A stretch of 64,000 bases of DNA from Aporrectodea caliginosa (GCA_020284085.1 JACEVL010000053.1:27501-91500), one strand, 5' to 3'. Shown: positions 42,000 to 53,940, counted from the stretch's first letter. The notes: a model not told the origin generated them from the sequence alone. Numbers and translations: made by a program.

Positions 42000-43190
42000 A
42001 CTGTCTTGGCAACTGATATGGGCGGAGTCGGACACATCTCCACCCCGGACAGGATATCGCACCACACCGGCGTCGCCACCTCACGTCTGTCGTCAAGAAA
42101 CGCGTCGCCGACTTCCATGACAAATGGCCGACTCTTGCCGGAACCCTCTTCGAACGAGATGAGGACACCACCGGCGGCCGCAGATCATCGGGCTCGAATA
42201 AGAGGCTGGCGATGGCGGCGGCGGTGGCCGCAAAACCTGAAGACGGCAATTTAAGTGCGGCGGCCCGCATCCTCTGCTCAGATGACACCCCAGCGCCGAT
42301 TAACGAAGAAACACTAGAACTCCTGCGTAAAAACATCTTGCGCCGCCGTCTGACCGCCCAGTCATCCTCCGCTCAACATCAAGCGCACCATTCCAGGCCT
42401 CTGAGCTGGAGATCCGCACTATATGATACGATCCTTTCCCATGGGATCGTCGGGCGGTCCGGATGGCCTGCGCCCCCAGCATGTCGCGGAGCTAATAGGA
42501 GATCTTGACGCTGGACCTGGACTACTGAGGGCGACAACTGCAAACATCAACCTACTACTGGCCGGCACCTGTCCTCAAGAGCTACGATCCATCTTATTCG
42601 GCGGAACTCTGTTCGCCCTTCGCAAAAGCTGCGGTGGCCTAAGACCAATAGCCATTGGGTACGTCTGGCGTAGACTCGCGTCTAAATTCATTCATTTATT
42701 CATTCAGAGCATTTATATAGCGCCCCTTCAAGAAACTACTCAGGAGCGTCTAAATGCGCCAACGCATACGCCATCCCGCGCGTCTCACCTCACCTGACAC
42801 CGAGACAGCTTGGGGTGGGTGTACCTGGAGGCTGCGAGGCGGCCATCCATGCAACCAGGCAGTTTCTACACAATATGGACCCGGGATTCACACTGGTCAA
42901 GCTAGATCTATCCAATGCTTTCAACAGCTTACACCGTGATAGTATGCTGATGTCGGTCGAGGAAACCATCCCAGAGCTGGCCGCGTACTGTCACCTAGCC
43001 TATGCTGAAGCAACGTGCCTCCAATTTGGCTGTTTCACCATAAAGTCTCAGGAAGGTCCACAGCAAGGTGACCCTCTGAGTCCTCTGCTTTTCTGCCTCC
43101 CACTCCAAACTATACTAACCCGGCTGCTGTCGCCTTTTGGTTTTGGATACTTGGACGACCTCACCTTGGGCGGCATTACAAGTTCAGTTC
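42000..43190 (+). pseudogene. Non-LTR reverse transcriptase fragment, decayed
   Basis: Successive frames give KPEDGNLSAAARILCSDDTP, SGGPDGLRPQHVAELI, GGLRPIAIGYVWRRL, LVKLDLSNAFNSLHRD, QEGPQQGDPLSPLLFCL and the catalytic-region GYLDDLTLGG (43144-43173). These match a reverse transcriptase family common in invertebrate genomes; I cannot name the clade. Frameshifts lie near 42240, 42420 and 42800, and a 58-bp insertion at 42688-42745 breaks the frame. The endonuclease and 5' part are missing. The similarity ends near 43190, where an unrelated retroelement fragment begins. Confidence 0.75.
42688..42745 (-). mobile_element. 58-bp LINE tail insertion with 10-bp target duplication
   Basis: GCGTCTAAAT occurs on both sides (42678-42687 and 42746-42755). 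The insert, read on the minus strand, is ctcctgagtagtttcttgaa, ggggcgctatataaatgctc, then gaatgaataaatgaatga, the same as the last bases of the LINE at 49905-50745. Removing it reconnects the reverse transcriptase frame around it. Confidence 0.9.
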
Positions 43191-43204
43191 ATTTTATACC
43201 GGGG

Positions 43205-43800
43205 CACTGCAAAAATAAGCAGCATGTTGAGAGAGCACTTGGAGAAGAACAAGCCGGGTTTAGACCAGGAAGAAGCACAATTGATCAACTATTCGCAGTG
43301 AGACGAATACTTTAAGAAAAGGATAGACCACAACCAGAAAGTATGTATTCATCAACTTCATAGACTTTAAATAAGCATTGGACATTATGGCATGATGGAA
43401 TGCGAAGAACGATGTAAAATGCAACAATACCAGAGCAACTGATCAATCGTGTAGGCCTCAAAAGGGATACATCGAAATTCATCAAGTGCCAAAAAAGTAG
43501 ATAACAGGATCTCAGAATATATTCTTACGAAAACGAAGTATTAGCAACGAGAATCAAGGCAAAATATACGAGCCGATGATACAACAGGTACGGGTCTAAA
43601 TGTTTGACAAGATGAGAAAAACATTAGGCCTACAGCAGAAATGAGTTTGCTGCGGAAACTCTGATAGACAAAGTCGCTCAACGAAGACTTCGATAGTTTT
43701 GACACGTAGAGAGAATGCCATTTTACCGTGTCCCACACAATGCACTACATGCAAGATTCGAAGGAAAAAGAAACAAGGGCGGACCATGACAATAATAATA
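43205..43800 (+). pseudogene. Second non-LTR reverse transcriptase fragment
   Basis: The frame at 43218-43315 reads EEQAGFRPGRSTIDQLFAVR, the RT motif upstream of the catalytic box. Further scraps (QKVCIHQLHRL near 43337, WTLWHDGM near 43379) follow in shifting frames. Heavily decayed; clade not assigned. Confidence 0.6.
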
Positions 43801-45101
43801 TAAATCAAGACACAACATCATTTGTACTAGAGGGGATGCCGACATCTGATAAAATTATTTAAAGTCCAAATACTGCCGACGATAAGAGAAATTTGAATAA
43901 ACCGTCCTATGAATTGTTTAAAATGTTTAACTTTGAAAATATGGTATGCGGACTGTTCGTCAAAGGACGATTCATCAAGGGACTATTCATCATGGACGAT
44001 TCATCAAGGGACTGTTCATCCAAGGTCTTTTCGTCAAAGGACTATTCATCAAGAGGGTCACTGGATTGATGAAAAGAATTCTTGGTTAATAATTATTAGA
44101 AGCTGGATTGATGAAAGGCATTTTTGATTAAATAGAAGCTGGATTTATATTAAATAATTATTGCTTAAATAGATGTTGGAATGATGAACCCCCCAAATGT
44201 GAGCACCTTTGAAAATTTCACGTAATTATCAAAGACGGTGGCGCCACTCAGTGAATATTCGTAGTAGTAACAACAAGCATGTCCGAAAACGTTAAAAGAG
44301 ATTTGTTGGCATTTTTTTCACAGAATGTGACTGTTTTATAATAAAATGATATAAATAATCTTATATTGCTTTTTCGTAAATAATCGATAACTTGGTCGTA
44401 TATTTAGCCATGATATTACTACTGGCATTGTTAAGATGTGTATCATGTCCACTTTACCAGTGAGCGATAATAAAAGATTTATCTGGTGCCGTTTAATTTT
44501 AAGGAATTTTTTCTTACGACGACTGCTTGTACCGTAATGTGAGCACTACAGACGTACCGCATTGTGAGCATGGTGCTCACATTGTGAGCATGGTGCTCAC
44601 CGTAATTTGAGCACTACAGACGTACCGCATTGTGAGCAGGGTGCTCACATTGTGAGAATGGTGCTCACATTACGGCCGTCAATGTTTACTACTTTAAAAG
44701 TACTGTAGGCCAAATTGAGAAACTATGACCTACTGTGTATAGGCTAAACATAGCCTATGTAGGAGCTTATTGCCAAAGATTAAATTTCTACACGACTCTA
44801 TTAGACATTATGTTACAATTAAAAGCAAACTCTGGTTGCAAACCATTTTTTCTTGTAAATGTTAAACGCTTTTGTTTTAGATTAGGGGTCTTTAGCCTAT
44901 CTCCAAATGCCAGGGTCAAAACGAGGGCACAGTCAGGGTACCTGGGACGTTTCTGCACTGAAACGTGCAGTTTCTGCAGTGAACCTAAGTGAAATGTCCT
45001 TAAAGTCTGCAGCTAAGCAGCGTGGGATTCCTTGAGAATCTTTGCGTTGCAATCTGAAATTAAGGCTTTGAAGAGAGAAACAAAAATTTGCCAGTCTGTG
45101 G

Positions 45102-45324
45102 TTGAAAAGAAATATGCAAAGAAACAGACAACGGCGAAATCAACGGCAAAAGGGAATCAGAAAAAATGTTGCAATCATGGTTACAAACTATCCCCAATTC
45201 TTCACTATAGTACACTTTTTGGATTCACGTATTAAGGATCAATGGATTCAATGTGAAGGTAACTGCCATGAATGGACTCATACTGACTGTGCAGGAGTTA
45301 CAAAGAGAGACAAGCATTTCACAT
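45102..45324 (+). pseudogene. PHD-like finger remnant
   Basis: The frame reads DQWIQCEGNCHEWTHTDCAG before being cut at 45324. W-x-x-C-x3-C, then W-x-H-x-x-C is the second half of a PHD finger. Lys-rich sequence precedes it in neighbouring frames. It may be the C-terminal domain of the transposase of the surrounding element; the rest of that transposase is not recognisable. Confidence 0.5.
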
Positions 45325-48300
45325 TAGGGTGTGTCAATTTTCGAAAGATCAATATTTAAAAAGGTAATAGCGATAAATTTGTACATTTTCATGTGGAAAA
45401 TCGAAATATAGGTATAAATTTTGTTTGCAATGAGATTTACCTACCTCGATTTACAATCAAATTATTGGGTATTAATGTAAATAAATTGCTTTAATATGGA
45501 GCTAGCTGAAATATTTTAAAAGACTCTTATATGAGTTTCTTGTCTGTTAGACATTGTATAATGTGTAATATTGTGTATTATTACTGTATTATTGTTATCT
45601 ATTAATGTCTTTTGCTTATGAATTATCAATTTATTGTACACTGCGTGCAACATAATTATTTTAATGCGTGTTAGAATTTAGCCACTGTTTAACACAATGT
45701 GTGTGTTCCTTTTTAGATAGTCAGAATGTCCCATGTAAAAACAAGATTGTTAGCCTGGACTCATTTACATCACTTAGTTGGGTCAGGCAGAGAACTGCCT
45801 ACAGCTGAATTACCAACTGTCAGGGATCTCATTAGATATGGGTTGTACCTGAGAGAGATGAGTGACCAAGATATACGGAATTACAGCAATGATCAACTTG
45901 TCACTGATCTAATGACTGGCATACTTGCTCAGTGGTGCAGAGCAAATCCTAAATTCACTGAGCCAGTCATAAACACCCATACTAGAATCAAAGCAAAGTT
46001 GAAATCCATGTGGGAGCAAGGAAACAAGGTGTCTTTAGGCAGAGCTAATTTGGAGGAAAAAGATAGGTTTATGGAAAAGCTCGACAGACTCATGGACATA
46101 CTTACCTGCAAGTGTGACATCAAGAGTTGTGCTGATGCGGGTTGCAACTCTGCCTGTTTTAGTGGAGTACACATATCTTGTGACTGCAGTAGAGAGAAAA
46201 AGATTCCCGTGATTGAGTTAGCTTTTATCAAAGGTCAAAGAGAAAAAGTTGGAAGCATTGGACCTCATCAGATAGGACCAGTTGACCTCCCAGAGACTAG
46301 AAGACAATTGTTACAGAAGGAAAGGCAAGAAAAAAGGAGGGATGATGAGAAAAAATGGAGAATGAAGAGTGATAAACAAACCACAGAAGACAAGGAGATG
46401 GCACAAAGATCTATGCTTGAAGCCCAGCAGACAGAGTTTGAAGAGTACAAAGATATCATGGAAGAATCAGTGACGGACAATTATAATGAATACATTGATC
46501 AAAACAAAAAGTACTTACCTGGTGAAAGTGAGGCCTCTGAAGATTTTGTACAAACTAGGAAGAGAGCAAGGTACAATACTACAGACATTACCAACATAGC
46601 CTTGGCAAGTCTAAGACACCACACTGGGTTGAGGGAGACAGCGGAGATTGCTACTGCTGCCTGGATTGATGCCGGACTCGTTACTCAGTTTGACACTACG
46701 TTGGTGATTGATCACAACAAGGTGAGGAGAGCTCAGGAGAGAGTCATGAAGGAACTCGATGCAAAGTTTGAAGACGAAATTCAGCAGAATGGCATAAGTT
46801 GTATTTTCTTTGATGGGCGTCGTGATGAAACGAAGGTCATGTTAAAAGCAGAAGAGAATGGGAAAATGTATCCAGGTTTGGTTAAAGAAGAGCATGTTAC
46901 AGTTTGCATGGAACCAGGAAGTAGATATCTGTGGCATTTTGTCCCTGCTAAAGCAACTAAAACGAAAACACATGCTGAAATAATTGCTGATAACCTGGTT
47001 GAGTGGTTGAAAGAAAGAGGAGCAGACAAGACTCTTCAAGCCATTGGAGGTGATTCCTGTAATGTCAACACTGGATGGGAGGGAGGAGTAATGCATTATG
47101 TCGAGGAGAAGCTACAAAGGAAGCTTGTGTGGATTGTTTGTGACCTGCACACAGGAGAACTGCCACTAAGGCACTTAGTTACTGCTTTAGATGGCAAGAC
47201 ACTAAGCAACAACAAGTGGTCAGGTCCCTTAGGAAAAATGTTGGATTCTGCTACTGATCTGGATATCGATCCTGATTTCACAAAAATCTGTGTTGGTCCT
47301 GGTCTCCCTCAACTCAGCGATGAAGTAGTGAAAGACTTAAGCACAGATCAGAGCTATGGCTACAGAATTGTCACTGCAATTTGGACAGGAGTTTTGCCGA
47401 AGGATCTTGCTCTGTTGGAGATAGGACCTGTCTCACACAGCAGGTGGCTCACAACAGCCCTGAGGTTCATGAGAATTTGGATCTCCAAGCATAATCTAAA
47501 AGGAAAGAATCTGAACAATTTGAGGATGATTGTGGAGTTCTGTGTTGGGGTCTATTTTGTTAACTGGTTCAATATAAAGATAAATAACAACTGGACACAA
47601 AGACCCAGGCATATTCTTTTCCAGCTACAACTGATGAAAGAACAGAGAGAAGAGGTGAAGGTGATTGTCATGCCTACAGTGAAGAGGTCTGCTTGGTATA
47701 GTTTTAGCGAGTGTGTGCTGCAAGCAATGTTGTGCAGTGCCGAGGAGCAGGAGAGAAGAGATGCAGTGGACAAGATACTGAAGATCAGAGGTGAAGGAGA
47801 TGAGATGACACAGCTTGGAGATAGCCGGGTGAGACCCAGGAAAACACCAACAATCAACCTTGAAGCGACTACAGTCTCGCAACTGATTGACTGGAGCTCT
47901 GCAGTCTCTGAGCCCCCTTTAACTTGCTCCCTTACAACAGAAAAGATCAAGGCGCTTGTGGCCAACCCAATGGTGGTTCCCGACTGGCCATCACACACAC
48001 AGTCTGTTGAGAGGTGTGTGAAAATGACAACCGAGGCAGCTGGTCATGTGTACAGTCATGAGAGGAGGAACCACTACATCAAAGGTCAAATGGTCAGTCG
48101 TGAGCTCATGGGCCGAAACAGAAGCAAGCAGGACATGATGTCTCTGGTAGATTTTGTACAATTCCATTAACATGACCTCACAAATGACTTTAGCAATTAT
48201 AGTATGACACTATGACAGTTTCTTTTTTGACACCGTGTGTCTACAGATTTTCTTCGGTTTTATTGTACGTTCAAATCAATTGTATGTAATTATGGCTCAT

Positions 48301-48449
48301 TTGAACTGTAAATCGATGTAGCTAGCACTCCTTTTAGGCTGTTTCTGAAGCTATATTTGGATTCAGCATGTATAAAGGCACACTTTCATCACTAGGCGTT
48401 TGTGAATTTCGGAAAAAAATCATTTCACCCCCCAAATTGACACACCCTA
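45325..48449 (+). mobile_element. Apparently intact 3.1-kb DNA transposon with 9-bp target duplication
   Basis: Perfect 16-bp terminal inverted repeats TAGGGTGTGTCAATTT, flanked by ATTTCACAT (45316-45324 and 48450-48458). One long ORF fills most of the interior. TAGGG ends resemble hAT elements, but hAT duplications are normally 8 bp. Confidence 0.85.
45726..48170 (+). CDS. Putative hAT-like transposase, 814 residues, uninterrupted
   Basis: N-terminal domain without clear homology, then a Cys-rich zinc segment (CKCDIKSCADAGCNSAC, about 128-145) and a charged coiled coil (about 195-245). From about 350 the order of motifs parallels hAT transposases: acidic FFDGRRDE (about 360), IGGDSCNVNTG (about 440), CDLHTGELPLRHL giving a C-x2-H (about 472), SHSRW (about 570) and a C-terminal HTQSVER (about 756) where hAT enzymes have the catalytic Glu in SERVFS. 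This parallel is my reading, not a database result. Similar ELPLRHL-containing proteins are known to me only as uncharacterised invertebrate sequences. A TTTTAG before 45717 could be a splice acceptor for a short upstream exon. No stops or frameshifts, so the copy may be young or active. Confidence 0.7.
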   Translation: MSHVKTRLLAWTHLHHLVGSGRELPTAELPTVRDLIRYGLYLREMSDQDIRNYSNDQLVTDLMTGILAQWCRANPKFTEPVINTHTRIKAKLKSMWEQGNKVSLGRANLEEKDRFMEKLDRLMDILTCKCDIKSCADAGCNSACFSGVHISCDCSREKKIPVIELAFIKGQREKVGSIGPHQIGPVDLPETRRQLLQKERQEKRRDDEKKWRMKSDKQTTEDKEMAQRSMLEAQQTEFEEYKDIMEESVTDNYNEYIDQNKKYLPGESEASEDFVQTRKRARYNTTDITNIALASLRHHTGLRETAEIATAAWIDAGLVTQFDTTLVIDHNKVRRAQERVMKELDAKFEDEIQQNGISCIFFDGRRDETKVMLKAEENGKMYPGLVKEEHVTVCMEPGSRYLWHFVPAKATKTKTHAEIIADNLVEWLKERGADKTLQAIGGDSCNVNTGWEGGVMHYVEEKLQRKLVWIVCDLHTGELPLRHLVTALDGKTLSNNKWSGPLGKMLDSATDLDIDPDFTKICVGPGLPQLSDEVVKDLSTDQSYGYRIVTAIWTGVLPKDLALLEIGPVSHSRWLTTALRFMRIWISKHNLKGKNLNNLRMIVEFCVGVYFVNWFNIKINNNWTQRPRHILFQLQLMKEQREEVKVIVMPTVKRSAWYSFSECVLQAMLCSAEEQERRDAVDKILKIRGEGDEMTQLGDSRVRPRKTPTINLEATTVSQLIDWSSAVSEPPLTCSLTTEKIKALVANPMVVPDWPSHTQSVERCVKMTTEAAGHVYSHERRNHYIKGQMVSRELMGRNRSKQDMMSLVDFVQFH

Positions 48450-48671
48450 ATTTCACATGTGAAATTTGTGTTGAATGACTACTAGGGCTGTCAACGGGCC
48501 CCCGGATCCCCGGGCCCCCGTTCGTAGGGTCAAGCCCGGGCCCTTAAATCAAAACCCTAAAACCCAACCAAAGACGCATAATACGGTAAGTGGGTCGAAG
48601 TTTTAAAAGGGCCCTGGGAAAGTCTCTCACTCGCAATTGCTCATGCGCTTCGGCGTGAAACTCCGATTCAG

Positions 48672-48740
48672 TGTCCGCGCTGTAGTCGGGAGCGCCTCTG
48701 AGTAGAAATCTTGAAGGGGCGCTATAACAATAAGTATCGG
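48672..48740 (+). mobile_element. LINE 3' tail fragment
   Basis: gtcgggagcgcctctgagta followed by tcttgaaggggcgctataac is the shared tail also seen at 50680-50745, 15830-15925 and 61735-61830, here followed by aataa rather than gaatgaat. Confidence 0.65.
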
Positions 48741-49509
48741 GTATATAACCTGTCTGCAATATGCGACCACCCTGCATAGGGTACTTAATTAGTAGACCTA
48801 TTTCCTTATTGAAGTTTACCTGTGCTCACATTTAAATCTGGTAGTCCAAAGGTGAGCACGGATGCTCACATTAGAAACCAAGGTGTGCTCACATTTAGTT
48901 CGGGTACCCTAATGTGAGCACATTTTTCAAAATTTTATTTTAATTAAAAAAATATAATGTCCATGATTTTTAAATATAATGCATATTTGTTGTATAGACA
49001 TTCATTGTATCTACCTCTGGCAGGTATCAGAAACCTGTTTCACTTAATCAGTTTCCGACAATTTCAAAATTTCCTTAAGGTGCTCACCCTTGGGTACTCT
49101 ACCCTATAGGGTCACCGGGGGGTAAAAAAATACCCCCATCTCGGTTTTTCACGGAAATTTTAATCCCTGAAAATAGTTGAAGAAATCGCTTCTATGACTT
49201 TTCCTAAATATGTTACATCCACAGAATGCATCCAGTTTCATTAGTTATTCATGCACCCAAATCAGCTATAAAGTACGAAAATGCACCACGTCATAGCTAT
49301 TTTACTCAGGAATTTATAAACATAACATTATGCATGCTTTACACATGAGTGTCTTGCTGTTACAGTGTCTCCTTATCAGTATCTGAAATTATTATATATA
49401 GAAATCGTTTTGGTTTCATCAAATTAGGATGAATAAATGAAGTTCTGCTAAATTATGACATTATAAACTCAATGATATTACAATGTACACAAACGGTACC
49501 GTTCAGCAT

Positions 49510-49806
49510 TTACTGAACAGTCATTCTGCATCTGCAGAGAGGGAAAGTGGGCAGGATAAGCAGGAAATATGCAAGTGTTTTGACTGCATGCTTTCCGCAC
49601 ACGAAACTGTTGCACTTAGTGCATTTGTGTTCACATTTCTTGTCGTCTTTACGTGGACACGAGTGGCATCGACCACGTTTCTTCGCTGGATTTGTTGCGC
49701 ATCGACTAGGTGCCGGTTGTACACCGATCGCCAACATGGCTTTTGCTACAGATGGTTGGTGTGAAATTGATGAATCGGAGGCACGCTGTGTAATCAATGG
49801 CTCCAC
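49510..49806 (-). pseudogene. piggyBac transposase C-terminal Cys-rich domain
   Basis: Contains RGRCHSCPRKDDKKCEHKC and CTKCNSFVCGKH, the same zinc-binding layout as the piggyBac fragment at 36671-37273. The catalytic core is absent. Confidence 0.8.
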
Positions 49807-49904
49807 GAGCTTGTCAGCAACTTCTGTGATACATACTTACATACATACCTACATACATACATACATACGTACAAACATACATACATACATGTATACTTCC
49901 ATCT

Positions 49905-50745
49905 ATTCATACATGTCCTCTCTTCTTGGATGGCCTCCAATCGGCTACTCTTAAATCCCTCTAAAACACAGCTCATTTGGCTGGGTAGCCGTAGACAACT
50001 GCAGGGTATCGACTTTCCTCAACTTACCCTGCTCTTTCCTCACATAACCTTTTCCCTCACAGTTCGTGATCTGGGACTTTCTCTTGACTCCGAGCTTACT
50101 TTGTCTCAACATGTGAACTCAATTGCACGGAGTTGTTATTATCAGCTTCGTCAGCTTCGAGTGGTCTCTCGCTCTCTCAGTTGTGGTCCTTGTTCATGCC
50201 TTTGTCACTAGTCGAATTGACCACTGTTCCTCACTACTTGCTGGCCTTCCCCTTGGTGTTTTGGGGCGACTAGATCGAGTTCTACGCTCGGCTGCTCGGC
50301 TTATTGGACGGCTTCCTAAGTACTCTCCTGTCTCTGCATACATGCGTGATGTGTTGCATTGGCTGCCTGTGTCTCAGCGGATCTCATATCGCATTGCTGC
50401 TCTGGTTTCTCGTTGTGTTCTTGGCTGCGCTCCATCTTACTTGCGTGATCTTTGCCGCCCAGTGTCTGATGTTCCAGCGCGTCGGGTGCTTCGCTCTGCG
50501 ACGAGGGGTGAGTTCCTTGTTCCACGGACTCGCTTGGCTATTAGGCAGCGCCGTGCTTTCTCGGTTGTTGGCCCTTCCATCTGGAATGACCTACCACTTA
50601 AGCTCCGTTTTTACTTGTAAGCCATCTGACAGGGTTCTACAAGTCCCTCAAGTCTTTTTCTTTAGCCGTGGCTGGGCCGGGAGCGCTCCTGAGTAGTTTC
50701 TTGAAGGGGCGCTATATAAATGCTCTGAATGAATGAATGAATAGA
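49905..50745 (+). pseudogene. Jockey-superfamily (CR1/L2-like) LINE, 5'-truncated
   Basis: The first frame (49930-50211) has WMASNRLLLNPSKTQLIWLG and FSLTVRDLGLSLDSELTLS, the segment after the YADD box in CR1/L2-type reverse transcriptases. After a frameshift near 50150 the second frame (to 50620) gives SRIDHCSSLLAGLP, VLRSAARLIGRLP, LHWLPVSQRISYRIA and FSVVGPSIWNDLPLKLR, the standard C terminus. The 3' end is the gcgctatataaatgctctga tail and gaatgaatgaat. It inserted into a catac microsatellite. Confidence 0.85.
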
Positions 50746-51229
50746 TCCATCCCTGCATACACACGTACATACTTACATACATACATATATACATGCATAC
50801 ATAACTTTTTAAAGTTTTATACTTGAAAATCGGAGTTTATCATGAGAATCATGCGAATCACAGTTGGGGTATTTTTTTACCCCCAGGTGACCAAAATCGG
50901 TTGAGAAATATCTTGACCCTATAAGGGTTAAATCGAAGCAGGATTGATTAAAAGAATTATTAACTAAAAAGAAATTGGAATTATGAAAAGAATTCTTGAT
51001 GCAAATTAAAGCTGATTGTTAACCCTTTCATTCCCAATTTAATTTTGATTAATGAAAAAATATTTTGGTGAATTATTTTTAATCAGTAACATAGTCTGAA
51101 ACATAATAGAATGAATTTTTAATGAAAAATTAATTTTTTGACATTTTTTATAATGACTCCATTTGGCGTCTATGGGACTCAATGGCTGAACGTCGAAAAC
51201 AAACTTAACATTCAGTTGACACACACAAG

Positions 51230-51335
51230 TGTGTAACTAAGTGTAGAGTCGTAATTAACATGTGTGATAAGTAAGAAAACAGTTTTGTCCTTTGTGATAC
51301 ACAGGTGGCAGTTAAGTAAGTAAGTAAGTAAGTGC

Positions 51336-51367
<32 letters not shown>

Positions 51368-52008
51368 TCTTTGCTTTGGTTCCGAATGAGCTGGAAAGTG
51401 TCCGATGCTGTCAAACCGCACCACATCACTGACAACAGTAATTACAGATCTTTTCCTGGGAAAAGTTAGTCTTCCTGATCCATCGTCTGAAGTTGGAATG
51501 GATGGCAGTAGCTCTTCTGCCGTTGCGGTCAATGACGGACGTCCACGCTTTCGAGTGACTGTTGTTGTCAGCTTGTTTTCCTGTGCAGGTGCCTCACTGA
51601 TGATTGCTGTGAACTCAACGAGATCTAACTATTCTCGTTTTGGTTGGTTCTTCTGTTCTTCCTGTGTAGACGATATAACAATCATTGACCACAGCTAAGT
51701 TCAGTGCTCACAAGAATATGCGCCTGTACCACTTTGGACTCTTATGGTCAACCTTGTATATAGTGACATCATCATGTCGAAGAGATCAATATCACCCATG
51801 TACTCAATATATTCTTTGACAATAGCTGGACATGGATGCTGACATACTTGTGCTGTTTCCTGTCCCATCTCTTGATTGAGGTCATTGGCTCCATTGCAGT
51901 GTGGGTTGATGAAAGCTGAACTGAGAAGTTATCAAGCCATCGTAACACAGCTAGACCAGAATTAGCATCAACAGCTGTGTCAGCAGATCCTAGATCCTCT
52001 GTCTTCAA
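51230..52008 (-). pseudogene. piggyBac transposase remnants
   Basis: On the minus strand, 51772-52008 contains VLRWLDNFSVQLSSTH and MEPMTSIKRWDRKQHKYV, corresponding to the catalytic domain around the second and third acidic residues. 51380-51532 contains VVRFDSIGHFPAHSE, the start of the C-terminal region, but the Cys-rich domain has been replaced by a microsatellite. Several frameshifts; not functional. Confidence 0.7.
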
Positions 52009-52019
52009 CTCTTTCTTCG

Positions 52020-53940
52020 AGTTTAGGGGACAACAGGAGGAAATCTAAGTTGCCTTGACCAGTACATTTGGTATCTTGGCATGTGAACTATACTCATCCT
52101 CATGAGCACTCCCAAATACTGTTCCATCTCAACTAAGTCTGTTTGGAAACTGGATGCACACTGAACAGCATAGGCCTATATATGTTGTTTTGCTCCACAA
52201 TAGGCCTATGCTCATTGCAATCAATGCTTGTGAGAAGTAATGTTGAAAGTATTCGAGTGGAGATTGAATGTCTGGAGATTCACTGAACCTATGTTTCCAT
52301 AGGATGTCACATGGCTTTGGTGGAGACAGTTTTCCCCATTGAAATGTATGACTGAATTTCTTCTTGTAGCGTGAAGAAGGCTGTTGCTGCAGAGACCCTT
52401 TACTTACTTGGTCTTTTGGAAATAGTGTCGCAATATTAAAATTAGAAGAAATTGCATCAAAAGTTATTTCTCAGTAATTGGAGAAACGGTTTTAGTATTT
52501 GCTATTGAGTCAAAATAGTCACACAGAAACAGCGAGAAATGTAATGCTATTGTTGTTTTCTTCGTTTCAACCTTTGACGCCCATTGACTCCAAATGGAGT
52601 GTAGCGATATATAACTTATCAAATCTATTATTAGCTTACTTAATTAATTAATTAATCTATAGGGTTAGAATAAGATAGTTAATTACGAGTGGTGTTAGTT
52701 AACTCATGGGTGGCAGTAATGTAGGCTAATACATAGGCCTAAGCTCCAATTAACTGCCAAATGAACCGTTACACCAGAAGACATGGCAACGTGACGTAAT
52801 ACGGACGAAACGGATAGTGAGGAGGAAGCTCATTGAAGGATGACTGGATATTTGGATTTAAATGGAGTCGGTCAATTTGCGACGTTCCAGCGATATTGAA
52901 CGACTTTTCGATAGATGAATCGTCAGTTTCAAAGTTCGGATGACTATGCATCTTGCGAGTGATGATAGCATCGTTGTGGCGGACTTTTAGTCGAATTTAA
53001 GAGTAGCCGTTAGCGTCAAGGCGTTGACGAGCGATCTATTCGGAAGTCTGTTTGAGAAGCGTGGAACGGTTGAGTGGTTATCGTTTCTGCATGTGATTGA
53101 TTTGAACTGCGAACGTTTACGAAGGATTGTATAGACTTCGAACAGCAACTCTAGAGCAAGTGATACGGTTTTATCTAATGCCGACTTGTCAGTTGTGACG
53201 ATCCTATTGAAAGCAGCTTCAATGTTTGAAGAGGTGTTTGGAAGACAGAGCATCGCTACGAATTCATGCCTTCGCCGCGTCGCTTCAGAAGAGGACTCAC
53301 CTTCGCCGAAATACATACCTTTCGACGAAACCTGTTCCTTCACTGAAACCAGTTTCTATGAACCTAACTACGGTGTCGTCGAAGCGAGACTGAAGCTTAC
53401 TGAAGGATCAGATAAGCCATAATACATAATATATCATTTAATAAATAACGCCACTCATAGGTAGTTAGGTGTTTATTTGTACTGTGTATTAATTGATTTG
53501 TTTTCTATTTAATACAAATGCAAGACTTTTCTACAAACATGCCTAGCGTTTTCTACAGCCATTCATTACTTGATGTGATGCAATGTTCTACTCTGCCATT
53601 AGCGTACGCAGCAAAAAGCAACTAATTTACATTAGGGCTACATGGAGTCATGTTCAAAACTCACTTTTTCTCTGGAATTATTTCATTAAATAACATAACA
53701 ACTCTTTTGACAGCTAAAGGATATACAAAAAAGCAACATAACAATTTTCTTACTTTTGGATATCTTTTGTTACATAAGAAAAATGGCTGCTAAACGAAAG
53801 AAGAAACTTCGTCTCTAAAGGCCAATGTTAAGACTATTATTGCAGCGCCATCTAGGTAGACAAAATTATGCTAGCCTATCTGGAAAGATTCAGTATTAGG
53901 CCCTATATGAATGTTGATAACAAATTAACCCTGGTTACCA
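52020..53940. other. Interior of the decayed piggyBac, no intact gene
   Basis: The minus-strand ORF at 52987-53343 may be an N-terminal transposase segment, but I see no motif. The rest is AT-rich and without coding signal. Confidence 0.35.

Larger units (their letters stand above)
44190..49098. mobile_element. GTGAGCAC-ended DNA transposon remnant, interrupted by another transposon
   Basis: The left end (cccccaaatgtgagcacctt) and the right end (inverted: cccaagggtgagcacctta, about 49077-49096) form imperfect terminal repeats. Subterminal regions hold many gtgagcac/gtgctcac words (44535-44680 and 48820-48915), as expected for transposase-binding arrays. Target duplication was not resolved. 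Its own coding remnant includes a PHD-like finger at 45225-45324, cut by the insertion at 45325. Confidence 0.55.
49102..50927 (-). mobile_element. Decayed piggyBac-like element with a nested LINE
   Basis: Ends are CCCTATAGGGTCA and, inverted, CCCTTATAGGGTCA. TTAA follows the right end (50928-50931); the left side reads TCTA, probably altered. Near both ends is a hairpin of the type ggggggtaaaaaaatacccc. A minus-strand ORF encodes the piggyBac Cys-rich C terminus. A LINE fragment interrupts it at about 49905-50745. Confidence 0.75.
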
